64,000 nt of DNA from Monarcha castaneiventris obscurior. Its lineage: Eukaryota; Chordata; Aves; Passeriformes; Monarchidae. Below the pieces are notes generated by a model. The model saw nothing but the letters and a program-made list of their open reading frames with translations, was not told the origin of the DNA and did not search any database. Positions 1 to 13,911 of this stretch are shown here, one piece after another. A program made the position numbers and the translations under genes. Each line of letters opens with the position of its first letter. The stretch's first letter is position 1. The DNA lies in assembly GCA_026261815.1 (NCBI GenBank), contig JAMPIT010000379.1:21733001-21797000 (forward strand). Direction: 5' to 3'.

Positions 1-742
1 TATCAATTAAATCCCACAGCAGGGAGATCTTGGGATTGGTCTCTGCTGCCAGAACCTCTTATTTATCTACAGCCAACAGCAAAAGACCTGGAATAGTTTT
101 GGCTGTTTGATGAACAACCCAAGCTCAATGAAATGTCCTAACCAGCATAACTTAAAGGCATGAACCTGCAAGCCTGAGACACTGGAAGCCAGATGAAAGC
201 GATCCCTGAAACCAACAGAGTTTAGGTCTCTAGGCTTTTTGCAAATGTACCTAGTGACTCTGCATGACAGGAAGAAACTTGATGTTGCACCAATTCCTGC
301 TTCTAAGAGAGTTTAACCAACTTAGCCACTAAGTTGTTTGGACTGAGACAATACTGGGCAAAAGATAGGCAGAAATCCTGCAAGCCAATTGGAAAATTTT
401 AAAGTTAAATGTCAGGTGAGTTCGGATATTTTGAAGAGTCAGAGGCTGAATGAGGCTTGTTTGGAGCAATTTTAAATTCAAATGTTCCAAGCATGACAGA
501 GTTATATTTTCAGTGCCAAAGTCCTAATTGGTTTAAGCCCTATAAACAAAACAGAGTGGAAAAATATTAACACATTAGTGCTGGCGGATCAAAGAACAGA
601 GAGATTTCCCAAGGCCACTTGGGAAGAGACAAGAACTAAGCGTGCATTTATCAATTTATCAACCCTTATCTCAGCATTTCCATCAGAAGGTTCTTTTTAA
701 GACTTATATCCCAACAAGTCTTACCAATAATGCATAGTCCAA

Positions 743-754
743 CCCCCCCCCCCC
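743..754. repeat. Poly-C homopolymer (C12)
   Basis: Twelve consecutive C on the plus strand in AT-rich surroundings. Likely length-variable and error-prone in sequencing; no function inferred. Confidence 0.9.
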
Positions 755-3182
755 ACTAAGAGTAGGTCAAATTATCATCAAAGATAACTATCCTGAACAG
801 ACTCTGTTTTCTCTTTCATTGTGCTCATCTACCTAAACAAGTTTAGTCTCTCCTTGTAGATCACATTTTCTAGATGTCTGATAAAATCTGTTTGTTTGCT
901 CTGGACTCTTTCCAATTAGTACACATCTTCTGAAGTGCACCAATTAAGATTAGTTTTGGGCACAGCACCAGGCACATTAATGAGAATAATGATTATTAAA
1001 AACTCTCTCAAAACATTCCAGTTTTTGTACTTACAATGTACACAAATAAGCAGAAGAAAAAATAAATAAAACCTTTTGGAAATTTAATTCTCCCAAAAGA
1101 GTTCTATCACCTACCCAAGGATGCCGGTAAACAAGGTCAGATCATTACTCAGACAGTATTTGAAGTCACAGAAGAAACAAATAACTGACATATTCTGGCA
1201 AAGTCCCACAGCCTCCAGAATGGGGACAACGATCTAATTCCACTGAAAGAAAAACAGTTAGACAATCTGTCTCTACAGATTTAGAAATTCAGAAATATAT
1301 AGACCAATACCAAAACCTGTCATAAACCTGAAAAATTAAAATTACCTAATCTAATGGTACTGTGACACCACTTCCAAAGTTATAAAGTCTAACTTTATAG
1401 AAATATTGCTTGAAGACAATTACTGTCTGAAGTAAATTAAATTACATCTGAACCTGAGTAAAAAAAAAAGAAGCTGTTTTCAGGAGGAATCTGCTACCAT
1501 ACACAAGGGTAATACCATCAGCAATAGGATGATTTTTGCAAGATAAGGAGTAGTGCAAACTGAGTCATATTTTGTCCAAATGTGTTTGGGTGCAGTTTGT
1601 CCTTGGCTAAGAAAAACGTTGCTCACACTCAGACCAATGATTCTCTATCTCTAACACAGCAGTTTATGAATCCTAACGTAACTAATACCAAACTTTAAGA
1701 AAAATAATCTGTCAGTTCCCTGTAAATAGGATCCACCAACTTAATCCAAGTTTTGACAGTTTGAAATGGTCATGTATATCTATTTACATTCATGGTGCAT
1801 GATACACTTGCACTTGTGCCCTGCACAGTCAGGCATGGTCTTCTATTCTTAAGATAAGAAAACACTCAACAGTGAAGGGATTGTATCTTAGGAACAAGGC
1901 AAGACATCAACAAAGTTATTGCTAAGCTGGAAAATACCATGTTCTGTAGCAAATAAAATCTTTTGTCAAGAAGAAACTTAAGTTGTGAAGCAAAAACTGA
2001 AACACTTTTTTGTCTTCTCAAAGCAATAGAAAACACCGTTTACCTCCTCCTTTGAATAAGATATTCAGATATTCATGGCCTACACAAAGACATAAGTTAT
2101 CATTATCAATAAGAACAAATACAGTTGGGGTTGTTTTTTGCCACACTAATACAGTAACGTGTCCCCACTTTCTTTCAGGCTGCGAGCCACGTGAAATTAA
2201 TTAATGACCTGCTTCCAAGCTGTAAGTGGAAAAGCAACAAAAAATTCAATTTATTGCAATATGTGCCCTTTCTGTCTCAAAGAGAGCACTGGTTAAAAGT
2301 AAACAGAAAAGTATGCAACTCAAGGAAGGTATAATACTTGATGTAGTTAATTAATCTCTCTGGCTTTTGAAAGCCTTGTTGGCTTGTCAGAGAGAACTAC
2401 ATTAGTGAGAAAAAGCACTCTGGCAAAAGCATAGAACGAAAAAAGAAAGGAATAAACTAATTTCGTGTCAGAGGCATAACTAAAAAAGAACCCAAGACAC
2501 TATTGTTGCACATCTTGACAATTCCTTACAGAAGTCTTCATAAAATTGTCAACATTTCATGCCATCAAGTGGATTACATACATCAGAGAAACTACAACCA
2601 GTCAGTTTACTGGCCAGGTCTTAGTCAATTCTTTCCTCAGTATGTGAATGACCGAACTCAGGGGAAAAACTCCCTACACAGTGACTATGCCTTATCCACT
2701 TTACACTTGTACTACAATCTCCTAACAGTAATTTTCAGAACTTGGTGGTTTGTTTCATTTTGCTTTGCTTTAATTATGAGAGAAAAACAACAACAGCAAT
2801 TTTAGAATTTTAAATGGCAGATTTTGCATTAAACCACAGAGAGAAACAATGTATTAAACTCAAGCAGACATTTCAGGCCAGCAGTTTAGGAAAACAGCCG
2901 TTCCATAATCAAAATACTGACAATGCTGAAGGCCAGAAGAGATTTTAATAACTGACCATCATGGGACAAAGAGTCAACTCCACTTTCTAATTATTAAAAA
3001 ATTAAGCTCCTTCACAAAGGCCATTTGATTTGAGTCTTCCGATTGAAGCCTGTCCAGCTTTGTCAGTTATGCTTGTTGCAATAATAAAAAAAAAAATTAC
3101 ATTGGCTGCAGCTCCGTTTTGTTATCAATGATTTGTTTGCAAGTATTTCAGTATATCAAAAATGAAAGTGAAACTTTCAAAT

Positions 3183-3200
3183 ACACACACACACACACAC
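3183..3200. repeat. (AC)9 microsatellite
   Basis: Nine uninterrupted AC dinucleotides followed by a short AT alternation. A candidate polymorphic marker; nothing links it to a gene. Confidence 0.9.
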
Positions 3201-5960
3201 ATATAAAATTTACACTAGACCTGTATGTTCAAGCTTTGCTTTTTGAAAGAAAATGCCTTCTCATCCCCATTAGAATATAATTCAGGTTGTCTGAAAATGC
3301 AATTACAGCATCTTAGCTGTTGTCCAAGTCTTGTGCTTGCTGTTTGGCCACGGTCAGTGCAGCAGGCACAGCTGCTGAAAAATAAAAGCAATACCTTGGA
3401 AACAGCAAAGGCCAAGTATGTGGATCACTCTTACGCATAACATTTTAGGAAAGAAATCCAATCCAATTGCTACCCAGAGAATAATGTAATGGAACAAGGA
3501 TAGATTTCCATATCTTTGCAGAAAGCCCAAGCAGTTGTTTGGTATGAGTGAACTATTTCAGAATAACTCTGAATTATCTGTGCCTCTGAAGGGATATTAT
3601 TTATGCAGAAATATAAACTTTCTTCTGCTTTTTTTACCATTTCTCTTTCAAATAACGACTGATCTCAAACCTTCAGGAGTGCATAAAGTCACTCAGATTC
3701 AAGGTGACTTACCATTAAAAAATTACATATTCAGAATCATATGAGTTCTCACTTTGTTACATTAATATTTTATCCCTCCCTTTCATTGAATTCCACTTTT
3801 ATTAACTTCTGTTAACTAACTTTCTTTGCATTTTCTTTCATAAAATAAATAAGAAAATAAACTTGTATACCAAGAAAAATCAACAAAATTGGTCTGTGAC
3901 TTTGTCAGTATGGCACGAGTAGCATGCTCCCTAACAAAGTCAATGTGCTACATCTTGGGAAAGAGGGGAGAAAATAAAATACTTATATTTGAGAAACGCA
4001 AGTTAACTCTCTCCTCCCAAATGTAGTTTTTAATTAAATTCATAATAAAATCTTTATCATTAGGGAACTTGCTAACTGACATTTTTATATTATTTTAGAT
4101 ATTCAGAACAAGTTAAAATGCTTTAGTGCTTTCAAATAAAATTTTATTTTACTTTAAGTAAGTATCCAGGAACTTCACTGGATATTGCTGAAAAATCATT
4201 TTTTACCATTATGCTGACTTCCACAGAGTAATCAGCCATGTGAAAAGAACTACATCAGTCAATATACCTTTTTTCCCTAGTAATTTTTTTTGAAACAGGG
4301 ATGAAAATGAGTCACATTTTTGGGGTTAAAACATTTTCTTTTTTGTAGGTAAAACTGTTTTTAAATGTAACAAATTCCATGTAAATGCTACTCCATCTAG
4401 TCATGAATACCAGAGCAATATTTTCCTTCTTTAAATTCTAGAGAGGAAAAATAACACACCTGAAAAAGAACTATGCTGGTGTATATTTCATTGTTGTATG
4501 TTACATATTGTTTCTCACTCAGGAATAGCTAGAGTTGTCAATATGAATAATAATGACAATGATAATGATAATGGTTATAATGATAAGAATTTATAATACA
4601 TTAATATTCTGATTTCTGTTATTCCAAAAAATCCATCTTCCATCACCTTTCTCCTTTCAACCCTGCTTTCATTTTTCTCTCACCTACAATCCAGTGAAAG
4701 TAAGAAAACTGATAGGTAGTGCTATTTTCTGAAAATAGGAACCATCCCTGAGGCCATATTCATAAAGGAGATGTTTTGTGCACAGTATCTCACGTCAGTT
4801 CTGTAATTCACTCAGTACTTGGTAGAAAGCCAAAGGAGATTCCTACAGTTCACACACAGAGATGTGCAAGATAGGACTCACCCTTTAAAAACACAGCTGA
4901 TCTATTTGAGCATATCTTCCACATACATCTCCCACATACCTTTGCCTGAAAGAATCTCTGCACTTGGAAATTCAGAACTAAGCCTCTTCTTCAAGGTCTT
5001 ACATTAGACACAGAAATATCTATGGAAAATCCTGTATTTTCTAAACTAAAATTCATGGGCTTTTACTCATGAAGCTCATTTCCCTCTGCTATACCTCAAA
5101 CAGCTGAGCAGGAAATACAGACTTAGTTGCATTACTTGTGATATTGTCAATGTTTTAGTGACCATGTCACAAACTGGCTCACCAAAGCAACAGATGTCAT
5201 CTAATTGAAGGCAGAAGATAAAAGAGAGTACATAAGCAGCTCTGTTTCAAACATGTCGTTTGTCATTCCATCAGATTTGCACTAAAAATTTTACGTGTCA
5301 AGATGAATGTGCAGGATGTGGAAGAAAAAGTGCAATGCATTTTTAAAGGCTTTTCAAAAGCAGCAGTACACTGATTTCCACAGTAAACATTGAAATGTTC
5401 TGTATTAATATTTAATTTGTTAAAACATTCCTGTATAAGTCATAAGAAAAATGAAGTTTTAAAACCAACAATTTAAAAATAGTATTACTCCCATCTATAC
5501 CTAAAAGATTTAAAATAGGAAATTACATTTACATAAGTATAAATTTTATATCTCATTTTAAAATACACAACATGCACAAATTGCTAGTGAAATTTTAATA
5601 ACGATCTGGGGACAATGTGTCACAGCTGCATTAAAACAGATAATTATAGGAAAATCAAAAGTGGCAAAGCTAAACATTTCCTAGTTTATTCCTATTACCA
5701 GTTTAAACTGTCATGGAAGGAACAGTTCACCAAGATTCCCATGCTCTACCAAGGAGGTGCATTGTCTTAAAACGGATATGCATTTAACTACATTAAACAT
5801 TGGGATTATTCATAAAGAAACAAACAGCACTGTACCATAAATACTTGGCAAAAAAAAGGACTTTTTCAAGTTGTTAAAACACATGTGCAGATTTATGTCT
5901 ATTTTATTACTAACACACATACAATTTTGTGGTCTAATTCTTATGTCCAGTTGAGAAAAA

Positions 5961-6050
5961 GAAGGGAGGATTTTCAGAGACAAAAAGAGTTGTAGGGCTT
6001 GTGGAAAAGAAGAGGGGATTTTCAGAGACAAAAGAAGTACTAGGGCTTGA
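5961..6050. repeat. Diverged 48-bp tandem duplication
   Basis: Two copies begin at 5961 and 6009. Both contain the string ATTTTCAGAGACAAAA and end in TAGGGCTTG. They differ by a few substitutions and small indels, so the duplication is not recent. The short minus-strand open frames across it simply repeat a peptide because the DNA repeats. Confidence 0.8.
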
Positions 6051-9000
6051 AAAAAAAGGCCTGCAGGTAAGAATCCAAGACAGATCAGAGATGCAGGTCA
6101 GGAGAACGCTGAGATTCATGATCTTTGTTTTTCCTTAGAATAAAAGAAAGTCATGGCAAGAGTACTGCACAGAAGCACAATAAGCACATAATCTATATTA
6201 AAGGAAGAGAGAGCTCTCAGCTCTTAAATAAGCATGAACACTGTACAACCCACTGTAATGTTAAGAGAAATACATGGCTAAGTCTCAGAAAGTAAAAATT
6301 TTAACATTCAGATTTCTCAGTTTTTCTGGTTAATGTTCAGAGAAGGTTCAACAAAAGACAAAAACAATTTGCAGCTCAAACTGATGGCTGACTCTGGTTC
6401 ACTTAGGCCATGCTCTGACAAAGGATAAACAAATTACAGTCACTTGATCATTTTCAGTTATGCAACCTAAATAGGGAAATAAAGGAAAAAAGACATAAAG
6501 CTTCTTGCAACAACCAAAACCTTGATTCTCTGACCGTGGTCTCTAGACCACTGCATTTCTCAACCTTTTCAACTGAAGGAGCACTTAACCTCTGGAAGCA
6601 AAACAAATTGAAAAGCCATCCTGTGCTTCCTGTGCCAAAGTATTCACAATGGCCTTCTTCTAGAGACAAATCAAAATAAAGGTAAAAAATTTAGCCTAAT
6701 TTTTATTCTCCTCTTCCATTCTGCTTATATGTATGGGAGAATGTGGCTGTGCAGGAATGTCTGGTTTTGACTTGCTTTTTGAGCTCCCTTTTGATTTTTA
6801 TTGACCATCAATTACCCACAGACTATGGGCTGCATAGCATTGCTTTAGGTAGTGCTGCAATTAAATCACATCACTCAGTGAGCACTGGAACTAATGAAGC
6901 TTGTTCTCTTAAAGATTTGTTTCTCATGGTTGATTGACTTTGGTGCCTAAGAATGCAAACTCCAACTGAAGCCTTCTCTTATGGCAGGCATTTATAAGGG
7001 CTGGCTGGTTTATTGTTTACTCTTTCCCTGCTCCCCATTCTCCAGTGGTTAATAGTGCGCAATTTAATTATGTAGCTTTTCCTTTGTCTGCAGCCCTTCC
7101 AGGGAACATTTACAGAAGCTTTCTACCATACTCTGCCACCTATTTTCTCAAGGAAAAAGAATTTATCAGATTTGCTAGACATGTTTGAAGTTGGCCTGTG
7201 AACTCAAGAAAGTTATTATGGAGATTTAAGGGTAATTGCACAGGCTTGGTAAACATGCAACTTCCTTCCATGGGAAGTGAGGATAAAACAATTTGCCACA
7301 CTTTGATTTTTTTTTCCAAAACTCATTGCCCATTTATTGGTGAGAAAAAGTACAAAATATTGCCACTGGAATATGAACAGAATAAACCAAACTATTTTCC
7401 TTCCCTTATTTAAATGTCCTCCCCACACCTCACACCTTCTAAACAACCCTATTCTCTTTCATTCTCCACCCCAAAGTGAGCTGCTATGTCCCCACACTCT
7501 TCTGTGATTTACCACTTCTGTTGGAACTGGAGCCCCTTTTTCTCCTTTACCTGTCTATATACTCATCTCAGGCACCTAAGCCACATTCAGCTTACTCAAT
7601 ATTTGTGCTCAACCTAAGCCCCACTTCCAAGCCAGGAGGGCAGGCACGCTTTAAAAAAGTAACCCAGTACACGACAAGAGACTTCCAACAGCGGCTCAAC
7701 ATTTATCTGCTACAATTTCAAGACAGAAGTGAATTTACATTAATACATCTCATGCTATTGTCAGTGGGAAAACAGTACTTAATTAAAAGATAATTATATT
7801 TTAGCTGTCTTTCAAATACATTATGATATGTTGACATAAAATCTGAGGTTTCTGATTTTAGACAAGGCCTTGCAGCACCAGACTTAAAGGAAATTACAAC
7901 ACAATCTCATTACGATATGAGATGAGATGTACGGTTTGTATATTTTTTCCCCCCACAACATAACTCTAACACTCTGTGTTGCTAAGAGACAGCATAGAAA
8001 CAACAGCACTTTGACAAGTTGTTTTCATAGTTTTCTAGGATTTGGCACACAAACCTGTAGACTTACAAGAAAAAAACAATAAATCACTGATTCACTAATG
8101 TCTCAGTGATGACTAACAGGTCTGAAAAGTTGACAATGTCAAGGTATTGAAATAAGTGTATTCATGAAAGACAGAGCCATTTTGGAAGATATTTGTACAC
8201 AAAAAAAATACATTTTTTGGAACTGTAGATGAAAATCAATGAGTTTTAACCCCTCAGTAATTCATTCATTCCTTACAAATTTAAAACTTTAGAATTAACA
8301 ATTTTTGATCTTGGAAAAAGGTGTAGGAAGAAGAATCTCCTTATAATTCCAAATTTGTAGACAAAGAAACTAATATTGTCTAAATCTGGAGGCAAGCAAT
8401 TTTATTGATTTATACTAACTGGAGTCAAGTCTTTGCAATTTTTCATATTTCAATTTCTCCACCATACTTACTGCTTTAAAAACCTACTCATTTTAATGCA
8501 AGCAGACACCAAATTTTTGTGAGGAATCAAGTTAAATTAATTGTACCCAAGGTGATTGCTGTTATATATTATTTATACTACTACATATGCAAAAAACCCT
8601 TATTACAAACTGGAACATGATTGTGCCAAATACTGCACACATAATAGTAGAATCTATACCTCATACCTTAAATGAGAAGCAACATATGCATACCTCTGAC
8701 AGATGGAAGGAAATAAACTAATAGGAGTAAATAATTGGATGGTGCAGTACCCAAGTTCCCTAACCATAGTGAAACTAGAGACTTTTAATTTTACACAGTA
8801 AAAAGTGACTAAAGTAGGATTGTACTCTAAGTGTAACCTCAAAAACCCCACATAACAACACAGGGACAGACACTTATCTGTTACTTACCATATAAATAAG
8901 ATATTTTGTAAGGACAATATACATTTAAGGTATAATTTTACAGACAAGCATGTATATAAGTCAAATCTACACATAACTATACTCATTCTGCTTTTAGAAC

Positions 9001-9857
9001 AAAACAACCATGGAATCTGAGAGGGAAATATGAGAAGACTCTGACCAAATGCCAAAAGTGCAGAGATTCAGTTGTTACAGGAAGTGTTTATTGTCCTGGA
9101 ACAGGAGCCAATATTGTGCATTGAAAAGCCATTGATTAAAATGTCTGAACACTGTTGGGAAGCAGGACCAGAAACTAAAACTTCCCAGCTGTTCTAGCTT
9201 ATGTTCCCTAGCTGCTGAGTTGTCCAGCATTACTCTGCTGCACTTCAGTGTGCCTCTGTAAAGCTCCAAAGGGCTGGCCCAGGAAGGATAATCCTGGTCC
9301 CAAATCAGACAGCACTAATTGGTCACAGTCTGACTTGAAAAGAGAGATTGGTTTGAGTTTAGGAGGGCATAGAACACAGGTTGTTCAGGTCCCGAGTTCT
9401 CTGATCATGACACTGTAATGCCTGGTGATCACTGCTACCATGTTTCTCCCCATTTCTGTCCTCACTGTAACTTCTGTACTTTGTATTGATTTCAGATCTT
9501 TTTTGCACTGGATACACCTTTAATCATGATTCCCTGATTCACCCTTCCATGGATCTTAGTTGACATATTATCCACCAACTGGACCCCAAACAAACCAGGC
9601 ATCAGCCAAGCAGTAGTTTTTTTACTGCAATGAAGACATCAGGTGCCTGTTGCCAATGCCTGTGGACACTGAGTACATCCACTGGCAGACTTGGGTGACT
9701 ACACCTACAGGATTTTGTGGCTTGTGCTCTTGAAAGCAAAATTTATGTTTTCTCTAAACCACAATTCAGGTGCCTAAATGCTTTTTTGAATATGATCCAA
9801 AGAAACTTGTCCAAAATTTTTCTTACTCTGCATGAGTTTTGTAATAATAAATCTCCA

Positions 9858-9908
9858 TGTAAAAAACCAAAACCAAAACAAAACAAAAAAAAAAACCAAC
9901 AAAACAAT
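9858..9908. repeat. A/C-rich low-complexity tract
   Basis: A run of AAAAC-like pentamers ending in a poly-A stretch (A11 around 9886). It is a simple repeat; no retroposon body is recognisable next to it. Confidence 0.7.
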
Positions 9909-11217
9909 TACCAAGGGAATTTTCCCTCTACTCTCATTAGATACTGTTTTTATTTTTTTTTTCACATTTGAAATATTAGGGCTGAATAAACTATCAACCT
10001 AACCAATTGCATTTAAGACTTGTGCTATAAAACTTGGCTCTCTTCAAACAGAAACCACACAGATTAGCTTTGCATGGCTTTGCTCAGGTGAAATCAGCTT
10101 GCATTGGAATCTATTAATGGCAGAAAGACTTGGTTTCAGCCTCATCTTTTACTAAGGCATTACTGTTAAGGAAGTTGAATTATTACACTTCCACCTCTCT
10201 AGAGAAATTTGTAAACTATTCTGCAGCATAAACCCTGAGGTTTATAGTTAAACATAAGGTTTTTGTAAGATGTTAGAGAAATAAAAACAAACAGAAATGC
10301 AAATAGATGGTATTGTACAGTAATTTTATGGGCTACAAAAGCCAATTTGCAATTGTACTGGTTTACTTCCTATTGAGGTCTACAAGAGTTCTCAGAAATA
10401 TAAATTAAACAAAAGTACTGTCACTCACTTAGACTTTCCAATTAAAGGCTAGCAGAGCTCACTGCCACTCCTGTGTATGCAGTTACAACAGAGAAACATT
10501 TACTGAACAGGCAAGACACAATTCCAGATACACTCTACTCCATTGCAGTAGATAGGCAGTAGATACCTAGATATTGCAATAACCTGTTCTAAAATGCATG
10601 CTTATCAAATGTACATTGTTCAAGCATGCCAGAAAAGATCTATTAAAATCTGAGGATAAACCCAGTATATTCTGGAGTCTGTTTTGTAAATAAAAAAGGA
10701 AAAAAAAAAGGCAGAAATACACACAAGGAGATGCCATTAAAACCTTCAACTAGTATCATAAATTGCCATCTCAGGAATGTTGTGTATAGAAGGTACTCTT
10801 ATATTTATTTTAAAAAAGTCATCTTCATGCAGACCCTCTTGCAAAATTCCAATTTCGGTTGATTTGTTTTGGTAAATTTAGTGGCTTATCAGACCTTACC
10901 TGAGGTTAGCTTTCTAAAGGGATAACTAAGGGGTTATTAAACACTGTTTATTTCACCCTATAAAGAGCAAAGCTCTAAGGCAATAAGGACACCAGACCTG
11001 CATGAATTCCTGCTAGCCTTCAGCACTGTATGATAGCGTCTGTGGTATTTTCTGGCCAAAAAACCAGAAGAAAACAAGGGTGTTTATCTGCAAAATGAAG
11101 ACAACTGCATTTGCATTTTCTCAGATATAAGTATACAAGTATAACTCCTAAGCATAACTTAAATGTTTTCAGCAAGTTTTCAACATACGGCTTCTAACCA
11201 TTAAGTATTTAATACCA

Positions 11218-11651
11218 TCAGGGGACTGGAGGGTGAGGGGGCTCTTCTGCACAACAGGCTGAGAGCATTGGCATTGCTCAGCCTGGAGAACAGAAGGCTC
11301 TTGGGAGACCTTATAGCACCTTCCAGTACCTAAAGGGGCCTACAAAAAAACAGAGAAGGACTTTTTACCATGTAGATGTAGAGATAGGACAATAGGGAAT
11401 GGCTTTAAGCTGAAGGATGATTTAGGTAAGATAATAGAAAGAAATTCTTTACTGTGAGGGTGGTGAGACACTGGAACAGGGTGACCAGAGAAGCTGTGGA
11501 TGCCCCATCCCTGAAGTATTCAAGACCAGGTTGGATGGGGTTCTGGGTAAAACCTTGTCTAGTGGAAGGTGTCCCTGCTCATGGCAGGGAGAGTTGGGAA
11601 CTGGATGAACTTGAAGGTCCTTTTCAATCTAAACCATTCTACAATTCTATG
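11218..11651 (+). mobile_element. CR1 LINE, 3' end fragment (plus strand)
   Basis: The stretch reads as the 3' part of a chicken-repeat-1 retroposon. Recognisable blocks in order are GCTCAGCCTGGAGAACAGAAG, ACACTGGAACAGG, the segment around CCCATCCCTGAAGTATTCAAG, and the terminal ATTCTATG octamer at 11644-11651 that typifies CR1 3' ends. It is 5'-truncated, as most CR1 copies are, and diverged enough to be old. The 82-codon open frame at 11454-11702 lies inside this element and is not a gene. Confidence 0.9.
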
Positions 11652-13009
11652 TTTCCATTACCTACTGCTCTAAAAGTACTCAGAAATATTAAAAAATCTT
11701 GAGGTTTTATAAGACATTTAAAACCAAACTTGTGGCATTAACAAACTTGTGACATTTTGCATTCATTAGTGTATCAAATGTCTTTTAAGACAGAAGAATA
11801 CTTGGAATGTCACTGTTCCCCCGAGTGAGACAAATGTATGGCAAAATTTGTTTTGAAACAGGGAAGAGGCAAGCCAGAGAAGCCCATAACTCATGTACAG
11901 AGTATTGTTTTAAGTAAGTACACACTCTTGATACTTCATAAGGTAAGAACGAAGCACTTAGAAATATTATACATATACTAAGAAATAATTCTCATACTTT
12001 CAATGAAGTATCAGTATCAGATTACTGATATTAGTAACAAGCAAAGCTTTACAGAAGAGAAATTATTATCTTATGCAAAGACCAGAGATAGAATATTGCC
12101 ATTTACACCTTCACCCACTCTTTGCAGCTAGGAATATAATGCTATATCCATTTCAATTAGATTGCTTTACACCAGAAAAACAAACAGCCAGGAAAGTGAG
12201 ATGGAGCTTAGTACCAGATTCTGGAAGTGCTACCAAAATATTGTAAAAGTAGTTCCTTTTAGTAAGCAAATACCTAATTTTGGACAATCTCGGAACTAAA
12301 GAGGGACTCTCGTTTTCTTTAAATGTAAGCTTTAGTTGTTGCACAGAAAATAGTATATACTGAATTCTGTAAATCAGATGGATTAATTAGGTTGCTAACT
12401 GCAAACAGTTAGTCTTACTGCCCACACCAGATTTTCTGAGTGTAGAACTCACATATTCTGTTACATATGCTGTGTGCAAAAGCTCAAACCACCAGTTTTC
12501 AGTCACTTGCACCAGTATTACCAGTCAGGAGCAGATCAGTATGTTTTCTTCTAGAATACTCTTAAGATACTTTTAAAACTGAACTGTAAATACTGTTTCC
12601 TTTCCAAACACTGTTTGGAAAGTTTGTTTTCCAACAGATTTTGTAGGAAGAATGATTAGGTTGGAAAGTATTACTTTTGAAAGCATTCCTTTTATTTCCT
12701 GAAGGAATTTACATGCCCAAATCAGATTGCTGACCCCCATATTGTTTTTTAAGAATAATGAAATACCAGACGTTGCTGAAAGTTGCTTCAGGGTCTCACA
12801 CTGTAAGCTTTTGTTCCTTTCAATTAACAGTAGTGCTGGACTTTCTGGGACAACCACTCAAAGGCCTTGTTCATGCCCGAAAGTTCATGCTATCACTGCC
12901 TCCACAGCGCTACGCTGTATGGTACGAAGACAAAGCTTCATTAGTCTTCAGTGTAAAGCACAACTTCAGCCGCACATATTTGTGCTTATAACTATTTTTG
13001 GGCTTGTAA
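11652..13009. other. Intergenic DNA before the CpG island
   Basis: AT-rich sequence without recognisable coding potential. Short open frames run into the GC-rich island from about 12727, but none looks like a protein family. No repeat recognised. Confidence 0.55.
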
Positions 13010-13847
13010 ATCCGCAGGGAAGGCCTGCGGTTCCTGCCAGGGGGAAGCCGGCCCGTGCCCACGCCGGGGCTGCCGGAGGTGCGGCCGGGGCGGGCGGTGT
13101 CTCGCCGCTGCAGCGGGGCGGCTCTGAGCGGAGCTGCCTCTCCGCCGCCCGCATCCGCCCGCCCGAGCACGGCAAGGCTGCGCTACTCAGACAGGGAGAG
13201 GAGCTCCGGCGGTGGAGGACGGGGACCAGCCGAGGAGACCGCGGACAGTGGCTCCTGTCACGGCGGCGACGGAGGCTCCCGGCAGGGCGCAGGAGCCCGC
13301 CCTGCCTGCGCGGCCGAGGAGGGAGGGCGGGAGCGGGTGGAGGAGACACCCCCGCCTTTATCGCTCTCACCGCAGCGGGGTGTGCTGGCTCTCGGCGCCG
13401 CCGAGAAGCCTTGTTGGGGGACAGCGCCTCGCAGGAGCCCTCCTTATCCTGCCCCAGCAGGCTCTGTCCCGCGGACGGTGCTCCGGGGCTGCAGCCCGAC
13501 CCCGCCTCCCCCGAGGTCGATTGCCTGCTCTCGGCTCTTCTCCCCGCCGCGGCGCCCGACTTGGTTCAGCCCGGGGCAGGCGCTAGGAATAAGCCCTGTC
13601 CCCTTTGAAGAGCCCCGGTTCAGGCTCGCCTCTTCCCTCCCACCGCCGCTGCGCACTGCTCGGTCCCGAGTGGGCCCTCCCGCCCGGGCGGCGGCGGCTC
13701 CAGCGGCTCCGGCTCCACAAGTTCCTGCTGCCCGTGCCCGGGGCGCGCACGAGGCTGGCTCGGCCGTCGGGGGCGCCCGGCGGCAGCAGCGGGAGCGGTG
13801 CCGGGAGGGGCGGCGGCGGGAGGAGGGCTGTGGTGCGGGAGCCGCTG

Positions 13848-13859
13848 ATGCTGCTGTGA
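13848..13859 (+). other. Minimal upstream ORF (3 codons plus stop)
   Basis: ATG CTG CTG TGA within the putative 5' leader. It matters only if transcription starts upstream of 13848. Confidence 0.4.
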
Positions 13860-13860
13860 G

Positions 13861-13911
13861 ATGGCATCATTCTGCGCGGCGGCGGCGGCGGAGCGCGGCG
13901 CGGAGGGCTGA
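13861..13911 (+). other. Upstream ORF with a GCG repeat (16 codons)
   Basis: An ATG with A at -3 and G at +4, a good Kozak context, opens a 16-codon frame that ends in TGA at 13909-13911. It encodes MASFC, then five Ala from a GCG repeat, then AERGAEG. It starts two bases after the stop of the three-codon upstream ORF. If it is in the mRNA it could reduce initiation at the main ATG. Its presence in the transcript depends on the unmapped start site. Confidence 0.45.

Larger units (their letters stand above)
1..11217. other. Upstream intergenic DNA, no gene recognised
   Basis: AT-rich sequence. Open frames on both strands are short (about 105 codons at most), overlap randomly and resemble no family I know. 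I looked for pieces of the genes expected near WWP1 in other vertebrates (ATP6V0D2, SLC7A13) and recognised none, but small exons on either strand could be missed by eye. What is visible is simple sequence: a C12 run, an (AC)9 microsatellite, an ATA/ATG-rich patch around 4545-4600, a 48-bp tandem duplication at 5961-6050 and an A/C-rich tract around 9858-9908. Confidence 0.6.

Noticed and set aside
7476..7793. 105-codon plus-strand open frame upstream of the gene
   Set aside because: Starts within ordinary AT-rich intergenic DNA, shows no recognisable domain and has no promoter or splice context.
12727..13608. 293-codon open frame entering the island from the left
   Set aside because: Composition changes from AT-rich-type to GC-rich-type residues at the island edge, as expected of a chance frame crossing a composition boundary.
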